NCBI GenBank assembly: GCA_017871115.1
Contig: JAFCIZ010000001.1
Coordinates: forward strand, 477,501 to 541,500
Reading direction: 5' to 3'
From: Cunninghamella blakesleeana
Taxonomy: Eukaryota; Mucoromycota; Mucoromycetes; Mucorales; Cunninghamellaceae
Length of the DNA: 64,000 nucleotides
This document shows, in pieces, positions 22,624 through 34,435 of this stretch (position 1 is its first letter; the number at the start of each line of letters is the position of its first letter). The notes below the pieces were generated by a model, which saw only the letters and a list, made by a program, of their open reading frames with translations, ran no database searches and was not told where the DNA came from. A program made the position numbers and the translations under genes.

Positions 22624-23078
22624 TTATCTATTAGATTGTAATCTTCTTTTAACAAATCCTTTAACGCCTTCATGACCACTAAATATAATAATTATAATAA
22701 TAATGAAAAAATACATGTATTAATACTCTTTCAATTGTAAATTTATATATATACTAAAAAATAAAAGTAACCTACGCTTGAGATATAACCATAGATCTTT
22801 TCTTAGGATTTGACCATAATAAAACACCAAGATCCTTGGCATGTTTTTCAGCAGCTTCAAAGTCAACTTGTACATTGAATTCGTGGTATAAATAAGCTAA
22901 ACAATATATATATATATATATTAGTACATAAATCTTTAGATAAAGTTTTTCAATATACTTTCTTTTATTACTATCCTTATTAATATTACCTGGATATGTT
23001 TTAAGTCTATTTCTTTCCATTTCCCATAATCTTATTTGATCAATTACTGTTAAGGGAAGCATTGGGGTCTAAATAAAC

Positions 23079-23109
<31 letters not shown>

Positions 23110-24136
23110 CGAAACAAGCATATTAATAGGTATATAATTACATATTATCATCTTTATTATTATATATTACTCTTTTTCTCATTTGGGGATGAGCATGGGA
23201 ATGTAAATATGATATGATCTATATATAAAAGTAAAAGAGAACGAAAAAAAAAAGTTAAAGAATATACGATAAAAAAAGATGCTTTATTTATTTTATTATT
23301 TGTATTAATTCAATACCTGGTCAGCTGTGATTCCTTTGATTAGTGCATTTCTAATACTTTCTCGACTAATGACACCTGCTACCATATTTTGAAAACGGCA
23401 TTGTAGTTGTACAAAAAGATTTAAAACGGCGATCTGTAGTGGTGAGTCTAAATAAAAAAAATAAAATAAAGCAGAATAAAAACCAAGTTAATATAAATAT
23501 CTTTAAATTTCGAATTCTATATCTATATATGTATAAGCGGTATATGTTACCTGTATATGCATAAATGCGATAATTAGTTTCCAATATTACAAATCCTTGC
23601 TCTTCTTCTTCATCATCTACTTTTCCGTTGCTTGCAGGAACACCAGAATTAAGACTGCTATTATTTGACGAGTTATGTTTTAATGCACCTGTTACACCAA
23701 CCGCGTTCCCTGATGTAAGTGTTGTTGCTAACCGCGTAGGGTAATATCGCCTAGATCCACGCTAGAAAAAATAATAAAGAGAGAGAGAGAGAATGAAGAA
23801 AAAGAAATTGATATTAATAAACTATCGCAACGCATATTATCTTTTTATATGTACATTTAATTGAACTGTATGTAAAATGGATCTACTTTACCTTTCGTTG
23901 ATAAACTATCCCATAATCACGTAAATCTTCCAACATTTGTTGTTGTGTTTGTGTCAATGGTTCTACTGAATAATTCTACCAAAAGAATAAAATTATAAAA
24001 TTGTAAAAATCATATTATTATATATATAGCAGGTATAAATTAACAAATTTATAAGCTTACTTCACCCAATTCCGAAGATCCAAGTTGAAATAAAAAGTTT
24101 AATACTTCTACGAGATCCATTTGCAATACCTATAAG

Positions 24137-24181
<45 letters not shown>

Positions 24182-25388
24182 CACACTCAATTTTGCCATT
24201 ATCATTATATATATATTTATTTTAGTGTATGTATTAGTTGTTTTTACCTCTGCCATATCTAAATACTGTAACAGGAAAGCCCAAACTTGTGTATTAACAT
24301 CTTGTAATAAGAATTGAAATCCTTTATTTGTAATTTGTAGTTGTGAATCTGTACCTGAGCTTATTGCATCGATAATAAAAGAAAAAAGTAAAAAAAAAAA
24401 GTAACGGATATAAGTATTTCTACACATTTTATTATAATATATGTATTTATACATGTATAATCATGCTGTATACCTAGCTTGCATAAGTTTGCTTCTTTCT
24501 AATAAATTCAATACACCGCCACTAGGTTTTTTTGTTAATGATGTTCCAACCATGTAATGTAAAATAGCTTCCCATTGTTGTGTTGCGTATTGATCTAAAA
24601 AACCTATATCCACGCCATGTTTATCAGGTGTTGAGCAAGGTAATCCAAATGACTGCTGTGTCCCACTATAATAGTATATATATATAACATTTAATTTAAT
24701 ATGTAAGTTATTTTTAAAAAAATAATATTTATTTCATATTATTATTGTTATTGTTATTATCATTGTTAATATTAAGGCGTATTCTTTATATTGAGTACAT
24801 TTATATATATATATATATATATCTTTTTTCATTTCGTACCCTCCAGTTAAAGCATTCTTAAATTCTAGTCTAAAAGTTTCATTCATAACTAAATTCGATT
24901 CTCTTTGTTCTAATATACGTAAGCGAGAGAGCTTTAATAAAGCTTCTTGTAATTTTCTATTGTTAGCGAATATAATAAATAAATAAAATAAAATAATAAT
25001 GGTATATTAATATCAACTTTAAAACTGTATATAAATAAACACGAAAATATTGAAGCTTTTCATACTTCTGTCCATCCCTATTCACCCAAGATTGCAAATC
25101 AGTTGTGGATATAGGCGTTTCTACATAAAGTAATGACATAACTATTTGACGCCCAATAGATGGTAATAATCTAATTATATATAAAAAGAAAATAAAGAGT
25201 TTAATTCACGAGAATTCATCAATAGATTTTAATGTATAAAATAGCCAGAGTTATAAAAAATCAAGAATAATATTATACCTAAAGATAGCAAGGCATGTTG
25301 CTGGTTTTTGAAAAAGTCTTAAAAACGTAAATGTCGGTAGAGTTTCTAGATATTCATATATATTAGTTTTAAAATTATCCACTGACAT
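22624..25388 (-). CDS. TFB2: TFIIH subunit Tfb2 (p52)
   Basis: Thirteen exons, from the start: 25279-25388, 25066-25170, 24840-24956, 24474-24665, 24248-24359, 24061-24129, 23892-23975, 23551-23761, 23317-23447, 23171-23218, 22990-23068, 22776-22896, 22624-22678. All phases close, giving 477 residues (human p52 has 462). Tfb2 anchors and stimulates the XPB/Ssl2 helicase in TFIIH, needed for promoter opening and nucleotide-excision repair. Landmarks in order: [22 protein letters not shown]-like [79 protein letters not shown], the [19 protein letters not shown] helix, and the C-terminal Tfb5-binding domain. An alternative upstream ATG (25520) would add an exon that I cannot join convincingly. 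It is the most intron-rich gene here. Confidence 0.95.
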
Positions 25389-26571
25389 ACTTTTTTTTTT
25401 AAAAAAAAAAAAAGGAAGAGTATGAAAGAGATATCTTTTAAAAAAAATTTCGAGACCTTTACAAGTAACTTTTATACTCCGCAGCATCAGTTAACTTCGA
25501 CCAGTCACCAGCGTTTTTCATATTCTATTTCATAAAAACTGAAAATAAAAAGTATATTAACAGGCATATATATTAAAAAATCCTATTATACCAAAAGTTT
25601 TTTTTTTTTTTCTTTTTTCTTCATTTTTCCTTTTTTTAAAAAAAAAATCTCTTTCATATTATAAAAAAGATAGATGATATACTAATATACTTGACTAACC
25701 TAAACCTATAGTTTAATAAAGAAAAAACAGATTCAAAATTCTTTTTTTATATTTAAAACCATTACTAAATATAAATAATATTGGATCAGTCTATTATTAT
25801 TATAATAGAAATATAACAATCAATCTCTTATAACTTATAGAAAAAGTTTTTTTATTGAAAAAATCAAAGGACTATTGAAAATTATTAAATATTTTAAAAT
25901 AATATTGTTGATCTAAAAAAATCCGAATATATGGATTCGTAAAAAGACAAATGTTCTATAGCTATATTATATTTTATTCGAGCCATTTATTAGATGAATA
26001 ACTTCTATTGACAAATTTAATTATCGACAATATTTATATGTAAAAAAGATGAGCTATTTACCTCGATTTTTCTTTAGTAACATATAATCGCAGGACATGA
26101 AAAAATTTCCATCGCAGGTAATTTCTAGTTATGGCTAATACAGTTTTATATCCATTTTGCCATATACCTACTCTACTATACTTGACATAGGCTTTCCTGG
26201 TAAATGAAATTATATGAAAAAATAATATACATATAATAGCACATCTGAACATAGAATTGTCTCCATAATTGAAAACCAATTACAGAGAACACTTTTTCTT
26301 TGCCTTTTCTCCATAACTTTATTTCTTTGCTTTTCCTTTTTTATTTATTTATTTTATTATTATTTATTTTTTTTTACATTTTAACATATGCGTTTATATA
26401 AATTTTTCAATATTTTTATCTCATAATTTTTTTTAATTAAATATATTTACACATTCTTATAAGGCTTATAATTGGTAATATAAAAAAATAAATGGAATGG
26501 TAACAAAAACAAAGTTTCTTTTTACGTTATTTTTATTATTTTGTTATATATATGTGTGTATATATTAAAAA
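25389..26571. other. Upstream region of TFB2
   Basis: A 10-T/13-A palindromic tract abuts the TFB2 start codon (25391-25413). The rest is AT-rich. A 73-codon minus-strand frame (26058-26279) with one hydrophobic segment ends near a possible donor, but no partner exon is found. No gene is claimed. Confidence 0.4.
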
Positions 26572-28329
26572 CTAATACCTTCCTTTTGGTGATCTTGAAT
26601 CAAAACTCCCTTTTCTTGCTCTTTCATGGTCATCTTGGAAAGAAGAAGGACTTGTTCCAGTGATATAAAAATGAGATGTAACAGAATTGGATGAATTTAA
26701 AATCGGAATAGCAGAAGATGGCATCACAACAGATGATGAAGAGGTGGATGCTCTTGGTGTAGGTGATTCGACCGTACCATGCGAAGCTCCACGTGAAATC
26801 ATTGATGTGCTTAAAGGTGGGTAGGCACCATTACTAGATATGGATGAGGGGTATGTTCTAGTATTTAAAAATGATTGTTTATAAGATGACGATATGGATG
26901 CTGCTGAATCTGTATTATACACTCTTTCTGATAAATCTATTTTTGTTCATTACAAATATATAAAATATGAAAGTAAAAAAAAAGCTGTAATATTAATATG
27001 ATAAACATAAAAATATATTTATTGTAATTATTTATATATGATAACTATTACCTTTTAGCAATTCTCTAATACCAAAACTATATGCAAAATCGCCAGCAGT
27101 AAAATGATCATAATTCTCTAAATCAACGTTGCAACCTTCTGACTATATATTAATATAGTTATAATTCAATATATAAATTGGTTTATAAGCTGTTGTATAC
27201 TATAATTTTCTATTTTAAATTACCACTAATAATTCCATGACTGTAGGATGGCCGTAAGCCGTTGCATAATGTAATGCTGAATTTCCATTATTATCAATAT
27301 GGTCAATATCTGCAGAAATAGATAAAAGACTCTATAAGAATATATGAATATATAAATAAATAAATAAATAAATATAAATAAATGTATTTGTCGTTGTTAT
27401 TATATTAATAAGTAAATTGTATATATTAATAAAAAAGATAAACTTACACCAACAAGATTCGCGTTTCCATTTTGCGCTGCCACTAATAAAGCACTACATC
27501 CATTTTTACTGATTGCATGAATACATTCTGGGTATTTAGAAACATAACTGTAAAATATCTACAATAATAATGATAATAATAGAAGATCAGCAATAATAAC
27601 CACTTCAGAATTTAAATTTTATTATAGATACATAAATATATAATCATATGCAATTATTATTTTTACTTCTTCTTGGTTGTACATAATGGCAATCATCAAT
27701 ACTGTAATACCTTCATTATCCTAATAAATTAAATGAAAAATAATCAAAAGAATACCTGAGCACTAACCCTTTTATTTCCTATTCTTTCCTTTTCTTAATA
27801 AAATTATATAAGGTATATTACCACAGAAATAACTTCGTCTTCATGCCCTAATTCTAATAGTAAATTCACAAGACTAGTATGACCATGTTTTGCTGCATAC
27901 ATTAACGTAGTACTAATAATAAAAATAATAAGGATCAATGCAAATATATGTATATTTTTATATTGATTAATATAAAACCATTTTAAAACATCAATTTTTA
28001 TTATCTTTTTTACATTATATTATATATTTTATTTCTTTACTATCCATTCTCTGGATCGACGTTCTGTATATTGGGTACCATTTTTACTAATCGTTTTACC
28101 GCTGCAATATTCCCATCTAATAAAATGAAAGATTAAAAAAAGTATTATATTTATGAATAGAATATATTTATCGTTATACTTGTATATAAATATACGAATA
28201 TAAATATAGATATATACCTATAGCTGCTTTGCGTAATCTTAAAGATGGACTTTCTCTCACAAAAGCTGCACGTTGCAAATCAAAAAATGAAGTTTTTGGT
28301 ACAGTGTTTTCAGTTGATAATTTTATCAT
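26572..28329 (-). CDS. Ankyrin-repeat protein with Ser-rich tail
   Basis: Eight exons (28218-28329, 28041-28116, 27822-27912, 27667-27720, 27448-27558, 27224-27331, 27052-27142, 26572-26936) give 335 residues with all phases consistent. Residues about 30-210 hold five or six ankyrin units, with helix signatures such as TTLMYAAKHGHTSLVNLLLE, SALLVAAQNGNANLV and SALHYATAYGHPTVMELL. Exon borders roughly follow repeat borders. The last 115 residues are disordered and rich in Ser, Thr and Pro (SPTPRAS-type sites that could be phosphorylated). Ankyrin stacks bind proteins, so an adaptor role is likely, but no partner can be named. I start at ATG 28329 because the N-terminus then leads straight to FFDLQRAAFVRESPSLRLRKAA; an in-frame ATG nine codons upstream is possible. 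Confidence 0.85.
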
Positions 28330-29235
28330 AATAATAATGGTTGAACATAACCACAAAAAAATTATGGGAAGAGATGCCCCTAAAAAAGAAACCCGAGCAT
28401 TTTTTTTTTTTAGAAAAACGGGCTTTAAAAAAATGAAGCACTTTTTTAAATTGGGAAATCAAATTTATTCTTCCTTTTTTATTTACTGTTTTCTACTTGA
28501 CATTAAACTAAATCTGATGAGTATAGATGACCTTGAAAAAAATAATGGATGCAAAATAAAAATATTTTTGTTTTTTATCAATAAATATAAATAAAAAATA
28601 GAAATAGGATTTTTTAATTATTTTTCTTTAAATTACTTTTTTTTTTTAAAAAAAACTAATAATACTAAAAATTGCTAATCATTAAACCACGTTTATTATG
28701 GTTGTGTAAAAAGTGAATACTATTGACAAAATATGCTTTTTCTTTTGAGAAAAATTTAAAGCAAATGCTTCGCAATATTCAGTAATACTAACTATTTGAC
28801 TATTCAATTTTTCATCCTCCTACTTTTTCGTATTTTATTTTTTTTAGCGTTATGAATGTTAGATCCAAATATTCCTTGATTTAAAATTTTAATTTCGTTT
28901 AAATTTTTAATATTTCGTCTAAATCTAAAAATCAATGCTGTATTCCACTCCTAAATATGAATATATATATTACATGTATATTTTTTTATTTTGCCATTAT
29001 TAAATTCATTTGGGCTGTTTATAGAGTATAAATAGTATATATATATATATACTACATGCATTTGCTCTATAATTATTATAAAATATATAAATGTATATTC
29101 CAAACAATTTGTGCTTGATTTTTTTTAATTACAAAATGTATTAAATAAATAAAGATGTATGTAAATATAGTGTATTAAGTATAATTAGTAGTAAATGAGT
29201 AAAATTATTATTAGATTAAAAATTATTCAAATAAT
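28330..29235. other. Intergenic between ankyrin gene and mevalonate kinase
   Basis: AT-rich, no supported gene. A plus-strand 121-codon frame that starts inside the ankyrin gene is an antisense artefact. An AT repeat lies at 29035-29052. Confidence 0.45.
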
Positions 29236-31079
29236 TTATAAAAATTTGTTTTCAAGTAAATCCTTTTCAGCCGCCAACATCCATTCTAAATTTTCATTTT
29301 CATCCAATACAACGGCACGTACACCAGGCCCACCAACAGACGTTTGATAACAATCATATCCTTCAGATTTCAATGAATCCATAACAGTATTGATTTTTTC
29401 TTGACTAACATCTAAATAAATTAAAGTTATAAATATATAAAGCCTGTTAAATTCCATCGCTACTACAAACGCTATAATTATATATTTTCAAAAAAATAAA
29501 AATAAAATATTACCATCTCGAATTACAGTTACTGCACAACCACCTCCACCAGCACCTGTCAATTTAGTGGTTAATCCATGCATATTAGTAACGTTTCGAA
29601 TCTTTTCAAGACTAGGATGTGTAACACCAAGTGCATATAAAAGACAGTGATTGATATCAACAAGTTCCTAAGAAAAAAATAAGTAAATATAAAATAAATC
29701 GATTAATAAAAATAATTATACATAAATGAAAATGAATAATTTTGTATAATAAAAATAATATATATATATACATCATAACTATATAATTTTACCTCTAATT
29801 CAGTAGCAAGCTCATCGCCATTAATAAGGCCATTTTGATATTTTAAAAATGTGTCTTTACAACGTAAAGATACACCATCGATAGCATCCAAAATGGGGTT
29901 GATCACTTCAGGGTATTTTTCTTTTCTTTCAGCTACACCAGCCACTAACTTGCTTGTGGATCGAGGAACTTTGGTATTAGTCAATAATAAACGTAAAGAT
30001 TTGAAGCCTTCTAAAGTTGAGAATCCTTTTCCTTTTAAGAATGATTTAGCACCTCCTATTTTTTTTTAAAGAAAAATAAAGGGAGAAAAAAAACAAGTTA
30101 ATCATTTATACTTTTTTACTTCTAATTCTATGATTGATATATGCATATATATAAAAAAAATAGCATGCTTACCATAAGCAGAAACAGCATTATCTACACC
30201 ACTTGGGTTTCCATGAATAACTTGCTCAGCTTTAAAAGCATAAAGATTGATTTTTTCAATATAAGTATTGTATTGATCGGACGTTTCAAAATCAACGGGT
30301 ATATGATCAAATAAAATAAGAAGGGAAGTAGCCAACACAACGGAGTAACTAGCAGAGCTACCTAATCCAGCACTAACAGGTAAAAATGATCTTGCTCCAA
30401 CTTTTAAACCAGTTCTTTTCGTGTGATCCCTGGGTGCTAACGTGATTAACAAATATAAAAACGCCAATAATGCTTGTTCTTGAGCTACACTTTCTATATC
30501 CCCGGCAATTTCATATAGTTTTGATTTTAATTCTGGCATCATATCTTGAATTGGATGAGCTCCTGTTTATATGTGTTTAATAATAAATAAATATATATAT
30601 ACACTATTAATAATTTTATCTTTAATATTATAATTGTTATTGTTTACACACACACACATACACACGTTATCTCTCTTTCTCTCTCCTTTTCTTTCTCTTA
30701 CTTTATATATATGTCTAAATTACTTTACCATCTTTTTCATCTTGAACTTTATCAAATGGAATTTCAGATAATGACCATTGACGGGTAGCATTGACATCAG
30801 GTAGATTTAAATAACATACTTCATCTTGAGTTTTTTCAATATATAAGTGAGTACGTAACCCTAAAGAAGCAGCTACAGCATACTATATAATAATAAAAAA
30901 AAAACCAATTATTTTGTATGAATAAAAAAATAGACTTTTTTATATGCGTACCTTTTTTTTTTTCTTATTTTTATTTAAATATTTTATATTACTTTTTGAT
31001 GTACAACAGCATGTTCACCAAATAAAATAACCTTTCCTGGTGCAGATATAAGGGCTTTTTTAAAAAGAGTTTGAACCAT
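29236..31079 (-). CDS. ERG12: Mevalonate kinase
   Basis: Six exons (30993-31079, 30729-30882, 30173-30562, 29793-30055, 29514-29667, 29236-29411) give 407 residues. It phosphorylates mevalonate with ATP in the isoprenoid and ergosterol pathway, in cytosol or peroxisome. A GHMP kinase: N-terminal APGKVILFGEHAVVH with Lys16, the phosphate-binding loop PVSAGLGSSAS (142-152) with Ser149, Glu193 in KAEQVIHG, catalytic Asp204 in SGVDNAVSAYGG, and the C-terminal glycine loop LTGAGGGGCAVTV. Spacing of Glu193 and Asp204 equals that in the animal enzyme. The last exon ends in Phe-Leu with no peroxisomal signal. It shares a 211-bp divergent promoter with RPS20. Confidence 0.96.
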
Positions 31080-31290
31080 TAAATAAGATTATATTTCTTT
31101 TATTATTTTTTTAAAAGAAAAAGAAAGAAAATTAAACTTCAAAAAAATTGAAGGCTAAATTTGGAAAATCATTTGCGGAATTTTAAAAAATCGGACAGTC
31201 ATTTTAAATTTTTTTTTTCATTATAACAAAAAAAATATTTTGACCAGTTTTATTTTTCTTTTTCTTTTTCTTTCTCTTTCTCGAATTACC
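31080..31290. promoter_or_regulatory. Divergent promoter, mevalonate kinase / RPS20
   Basis: 211 bp separate the two start codons. It contains TAAATTTGGAAAA (31156-31168), TGCGGAATTTTAAA (31174-31187) and ATCGGACAG (31190-31198), then poly-T. The CGGAATT element recurs upstream of other genes in this window. Confidence 0.6.
31253..31282 (+). promoter_or_regulatory. Pyrimidine-rich leader of RPS20
   Basis: Thirty uninterrupted pyrimidines, mostly TTTTTC units, end 8 nt before the ATG. Such leaders are typical of highly expressed fungal ribosomal protein genes. Confidence 0.55.
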
Positions 31291-32109
31291 ATGTCTCAAG
31301 TTGTAAGTGTTACTTTACATTCTACCCTTCTTTTTTTGCTTTTATTTTTATACGTTATACTTATATATCAGCAACGTTTTATAGGAAAAGTCTGAAAAGG
31401 TTGGTGTTGAAGAACACGTTGAAGCCAAGTAAGTCCTTTTTTTTTTATAATAATAGTTAAAATAAGTTGAACCAAAATAGTTTTGATGATATACTTATAT
31501 ATTATATTTTTATTTTTATTTTTATTTTAACATAATAGGATCCATCGTATCCGTATCACTTTGACTTCTCGTAACGTCAAGAACTTAGAAAAGGGTAAAT
31601 ATATCTTATTATCTTTTTTCATATACTATTTATACATACATATAAAAAAAAGAAGACGAAAATGGGTGGCTGATGTCGGGAATCAATTTTTTTTTAATCT
31701 CTTGCTTTTTTTTTTTTTTTTTTTTTATATTATAAAATACATTTTATTTTATAACAAATAGTCAGCAATGATTTAGTACAAAGAGCTAAAGATAAGAACT
31801 TGAAGTTATCTGGACCTGTCCGTCTTCCTACCAAGGTTTTACGTATCACCACCCGTAAATCTCCTTGTGGTAACGGTTCTGAAACCTTTGATCGCTTTGA
31901 AATGAGAATCCACAAGCGTTTGATCGATTTACACTCTCCCTCTGAAATCGTCAAACAAATCACCTCCATCTCTATCGAACCCGGAGTTGAAGTAAGTTTT
32001 AAAAAAAACAAATCATCATTACTATTTTATCAATTGAAAGAACAATCTGTATTTATTGATCGCATCTTTTTTATTCTTTTTTGTATAGGTTGAAGTTACT
32101 ATTGCTTAA
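31291..32109 (+). CDS. RPS20: 40S ribosomal protein S20 (uS10)
   Basis: Five exons (31291-31302, 31385-31428, 31539-31594, 31762-31991, 32089-32109) give 120 residues, the usual length. uS10 sits in the head of the small ribosomal subunit. Signatures: [35 protein letters not shown], and [20 protein letters not shown]. The first exon carries only 12 coding bases and the last 21. GGT-, GTC- and AAG-rich codons mark high expression. The intron-rich 5' end is typical of ribosomal protein genes. Confidence 0.96.
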
Positions 32110-32402
32110 ATTTATTAAATTTTATATATATATAAATAAAAAATTAGCAACAGCATTATATTCCTCAACTTAGATTTTTGTCTTTGTAATTAATATTACT
32201 TAAATCACTCAATAATAATAAAACATTTGATAAAAATTAAATTGGAATTAATATAACTTGATAATACTATTAATACTTTTTTTTGAATATATATGCCTCA
32301 TTACATTATATTTAATATATATATATATATATATAATATATTTATTTATTTATTTCCATTTTGTTTTGTAATTAAGGGGTATAAAAAGATACTTGAATAT
32401 TA

Positions 32403-32562
32403 TCATTCTATTGACTCAAAATCAATTGGTGTCACTTTGTTTGAAAATGAAAGTGGGTCAATTAACTTGAGTTCATCTTTGATGGCGTTGCGTGCTAAAG
32501 CATCAAGCTCCTTTGTTATCATTGAGAATAGTTTCTATATAAATTTAAATATAAATGTATAA

Positions 32563-32603
<41 letters not shown>

Positions 32604-33351
32604 AATATAATTAAAATTAACAAAACAGCAATTTAATAAATACATTTATTTACATATAAAAACTTTTAATAAATTACCTTTATTTTTCCATCACATTTGA
32701 GTACCAGCTCAAAATAGGATTGAGTGCATTGATTACTTTCTATACCATTTAAAAATTTTTGGTAAACTTCCATTAAAGCGTCGCAAAGCGTAAAAAATAT
32801 TTCAAAATAATTAAGCTCATAAGGCTAAACATAACCATAACATGAAAAAATAAAAACAAAAGATAGATGAGTTAAACATTAATTAACCCTAATATAATAA
32901 TATATAATTGTAACAAAAGCTCTTTCGTAGTTATATTTTTTTTTATAATATTCTTACCACATGAGGAACCATTAAATAGACATATTCTCCACCGCTTTCA
33001 ATACTATAATCATCTCTATTTTTTGTTTTACGAAATATATTTTTCTGTTATAAATAATACAATAATATAAGTATAAATACAAATATGGTGAGTTTACTAT
33101 ATAAATATATATTTATATTCTAAAATAATATCATATTTATAATGTATATATATACCATTTTTTGTCTTGAGTTTTCCGCTGTATGTATTTCGAATTCAGA
33201 AAGTAGTTGTCCAAGAGCTTTTACAAAATCAATAGGGTTATTAATATCGAGAAGATTACCAAGCGAAATACCCAAAGTATAAAAGTTACAAGATCTATTA
33301 TATAAAAAAAAATCGGGTTGAAAAAGAGAAATAAATAGGACTATATAGAAT

Positions 33352-33395
<44 letters not shown>

Positions 33396-33644
33396 ATTAA
33401 TCCTTTATATATTTTACCTTTTCATCATTTTAGAGTTAATATACATATCATCTAAATCATCTTTTGTTAAAAGTATTGTATTAAACCAGTGGGTATTTCC
33501 ATGATGAGCTTGGGAAAGATATTGAATAGTAGATACTCTTTTTGATATTAATTCAGAAAGATATTCTAATATAGTAGATTGTTGTTGAACTTGCTGTGTA
33601 GGTTGTGAAGGAATGGGTTGATTATAAGATGTCATAATGGACAT
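32403..33644 (-). CDS. Conserved-looking protein of unknown function, five exons
   Basis: Exons 33418-33644, 33156-33294, 32958-33044, 32678-32824 and 32403-32534 close in phase to 243 residues. The first 25 residues are Gln/Pro-rich. The rest looks like a compact helical fold: ILEYLSELISKRVSTIQYL, then SCNFYTLGISLGNLL, FVKALGQLLSEFEIH, an acidic loop, then YELNYFEIFFTLCDALMEVY and a last helix pair. No membrane segment, signal or catalytic motif is visible. Regular composition and five well-formed splice sites argue for a real, conserved gene, probably a scaffold or complex subunit. I do not recognise the family. A 40-nt poly-A (sense strand) lies in intron 1. Confidence 0.8.
33354..33393. 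repeat. 40-nt poly-T (sense poly-A) in an intron
   Basis: An unbroken run of 40 T on the plus strand lies within intron 1 of the minus-strand 243-residue gene. It is the longest homopolymer in the window; its length may vary between copies or be imprecise in the assembly. Confidence 0.85.
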
Positions 33645-34197
33645 ACTCTAAGATGATAAAGATAAGAATAAAGAATAAATAAAAAGAAAAGTAAAAAGAG
33701 TGTGGAAAAAAAAATTAAAAAATTATATATGTAAAAAATAAATGATCATAGTTAGAAATTAAACTCCGGCTCATTTTTTTAAAAAAAACCTTATAATTAA
33801 ATATTACAAAGTACAATATAACCTATTTGTATTATTCTAATTAAATATATTAAAACAATAGATGAAGATATTGATAATGAACATTCGTTTTCTTGAACTA
33901 AATATACAACTTTAAAATGAATTATCTTTTTAAACACAAGATGTTTATTTTTCTGGTCATAAGAATATAATTGCATTTTATGTTTGACAAGTGTATTCGT
34001 TAAAAAAAATCTTGTTTATTTAGATGGTTTTTTTGTTTATTTTTCACATACTAAAAATTTAGTGCGTGTAAAGACAAGTACCTCATGATATTATCCAATT
34101 CATTTTATATAAAATAATGGTTCTTTTTGATTTTTTATGTATCTTTTTCTTTTAATTTTTCTGCCTCCATTTATTTACGTAGTTTTTAAAAATAATC
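33645..34197. other. Divergent intergenic region
   Basis: 553 bp between two divergently transcribed starts. It is AT-rich with A runs near the minus-strand gene and a T/C-rich leader (34130-34165) next to the plus-strand gene. No clear site is recognised. Confidence 0.4.
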
Positions 34198-34435
34198 ATG
34201 AGTAATTATTCTGAAGGTAAAATAAAAAGTAATCATCAATCATTTAATATGTTACTATTATTTTAATTTATTATTTTAATTTATAGAATCACCTAGCAAA
34301 CAAGATAATTTTAATGTTCCAGCTAATAAAAAGAGATCATCCATTGGTAAATTTTTTAGCAATATAAAAGAATTTATTGATAAAGGAAAAACTGATGCTG
34401 TTAAAACTCGACCACCTCCAATTAATAGATATTAA
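34198..34435 (+). CDS. Small 55-residue protein
   Basis: Two exons, 34198-34216 and 34287-34435, with a GTAAAA...TTATAG intron splicing in phase. The product starts MSNYSEESPSKQDNF, has a basic Ser patch (NKKRSSIG), an amphipathic helix KFFSNIKEFIDKG, and ends in RPPPINRY. It is hydrophilic, with no signal or membrane segment. The intron, ATG context and protein-like composition against the AT-rich background support a real gene. The helix plus RSS site suggests a small regulatory or membrane-surface-binding protein, but that is conjecture. Not recognised. Confidence 0.65.

Noticed and set aside
25455..25520. Upstream first exon for TFB2 (MKNAGDWSKLTDAAEY...)
   Set aside because: The frame looks protein-like, but no donor joins it in phase to the TFB2 frame, and ATG 25388 already gives the family's normal length.
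26058..26279. 73-codon minus-strand frame with one hydrophobic segment
   Set aside because: A possible donor follows it, but no second exon or family match is seen.
28229..28594. 121-codon plus-strand frame
   Set aside because: Its first third is antisense to the first exon of the ankyrin gene and the rest is Lys/Phe-rich AT sequence; no splice or family support.
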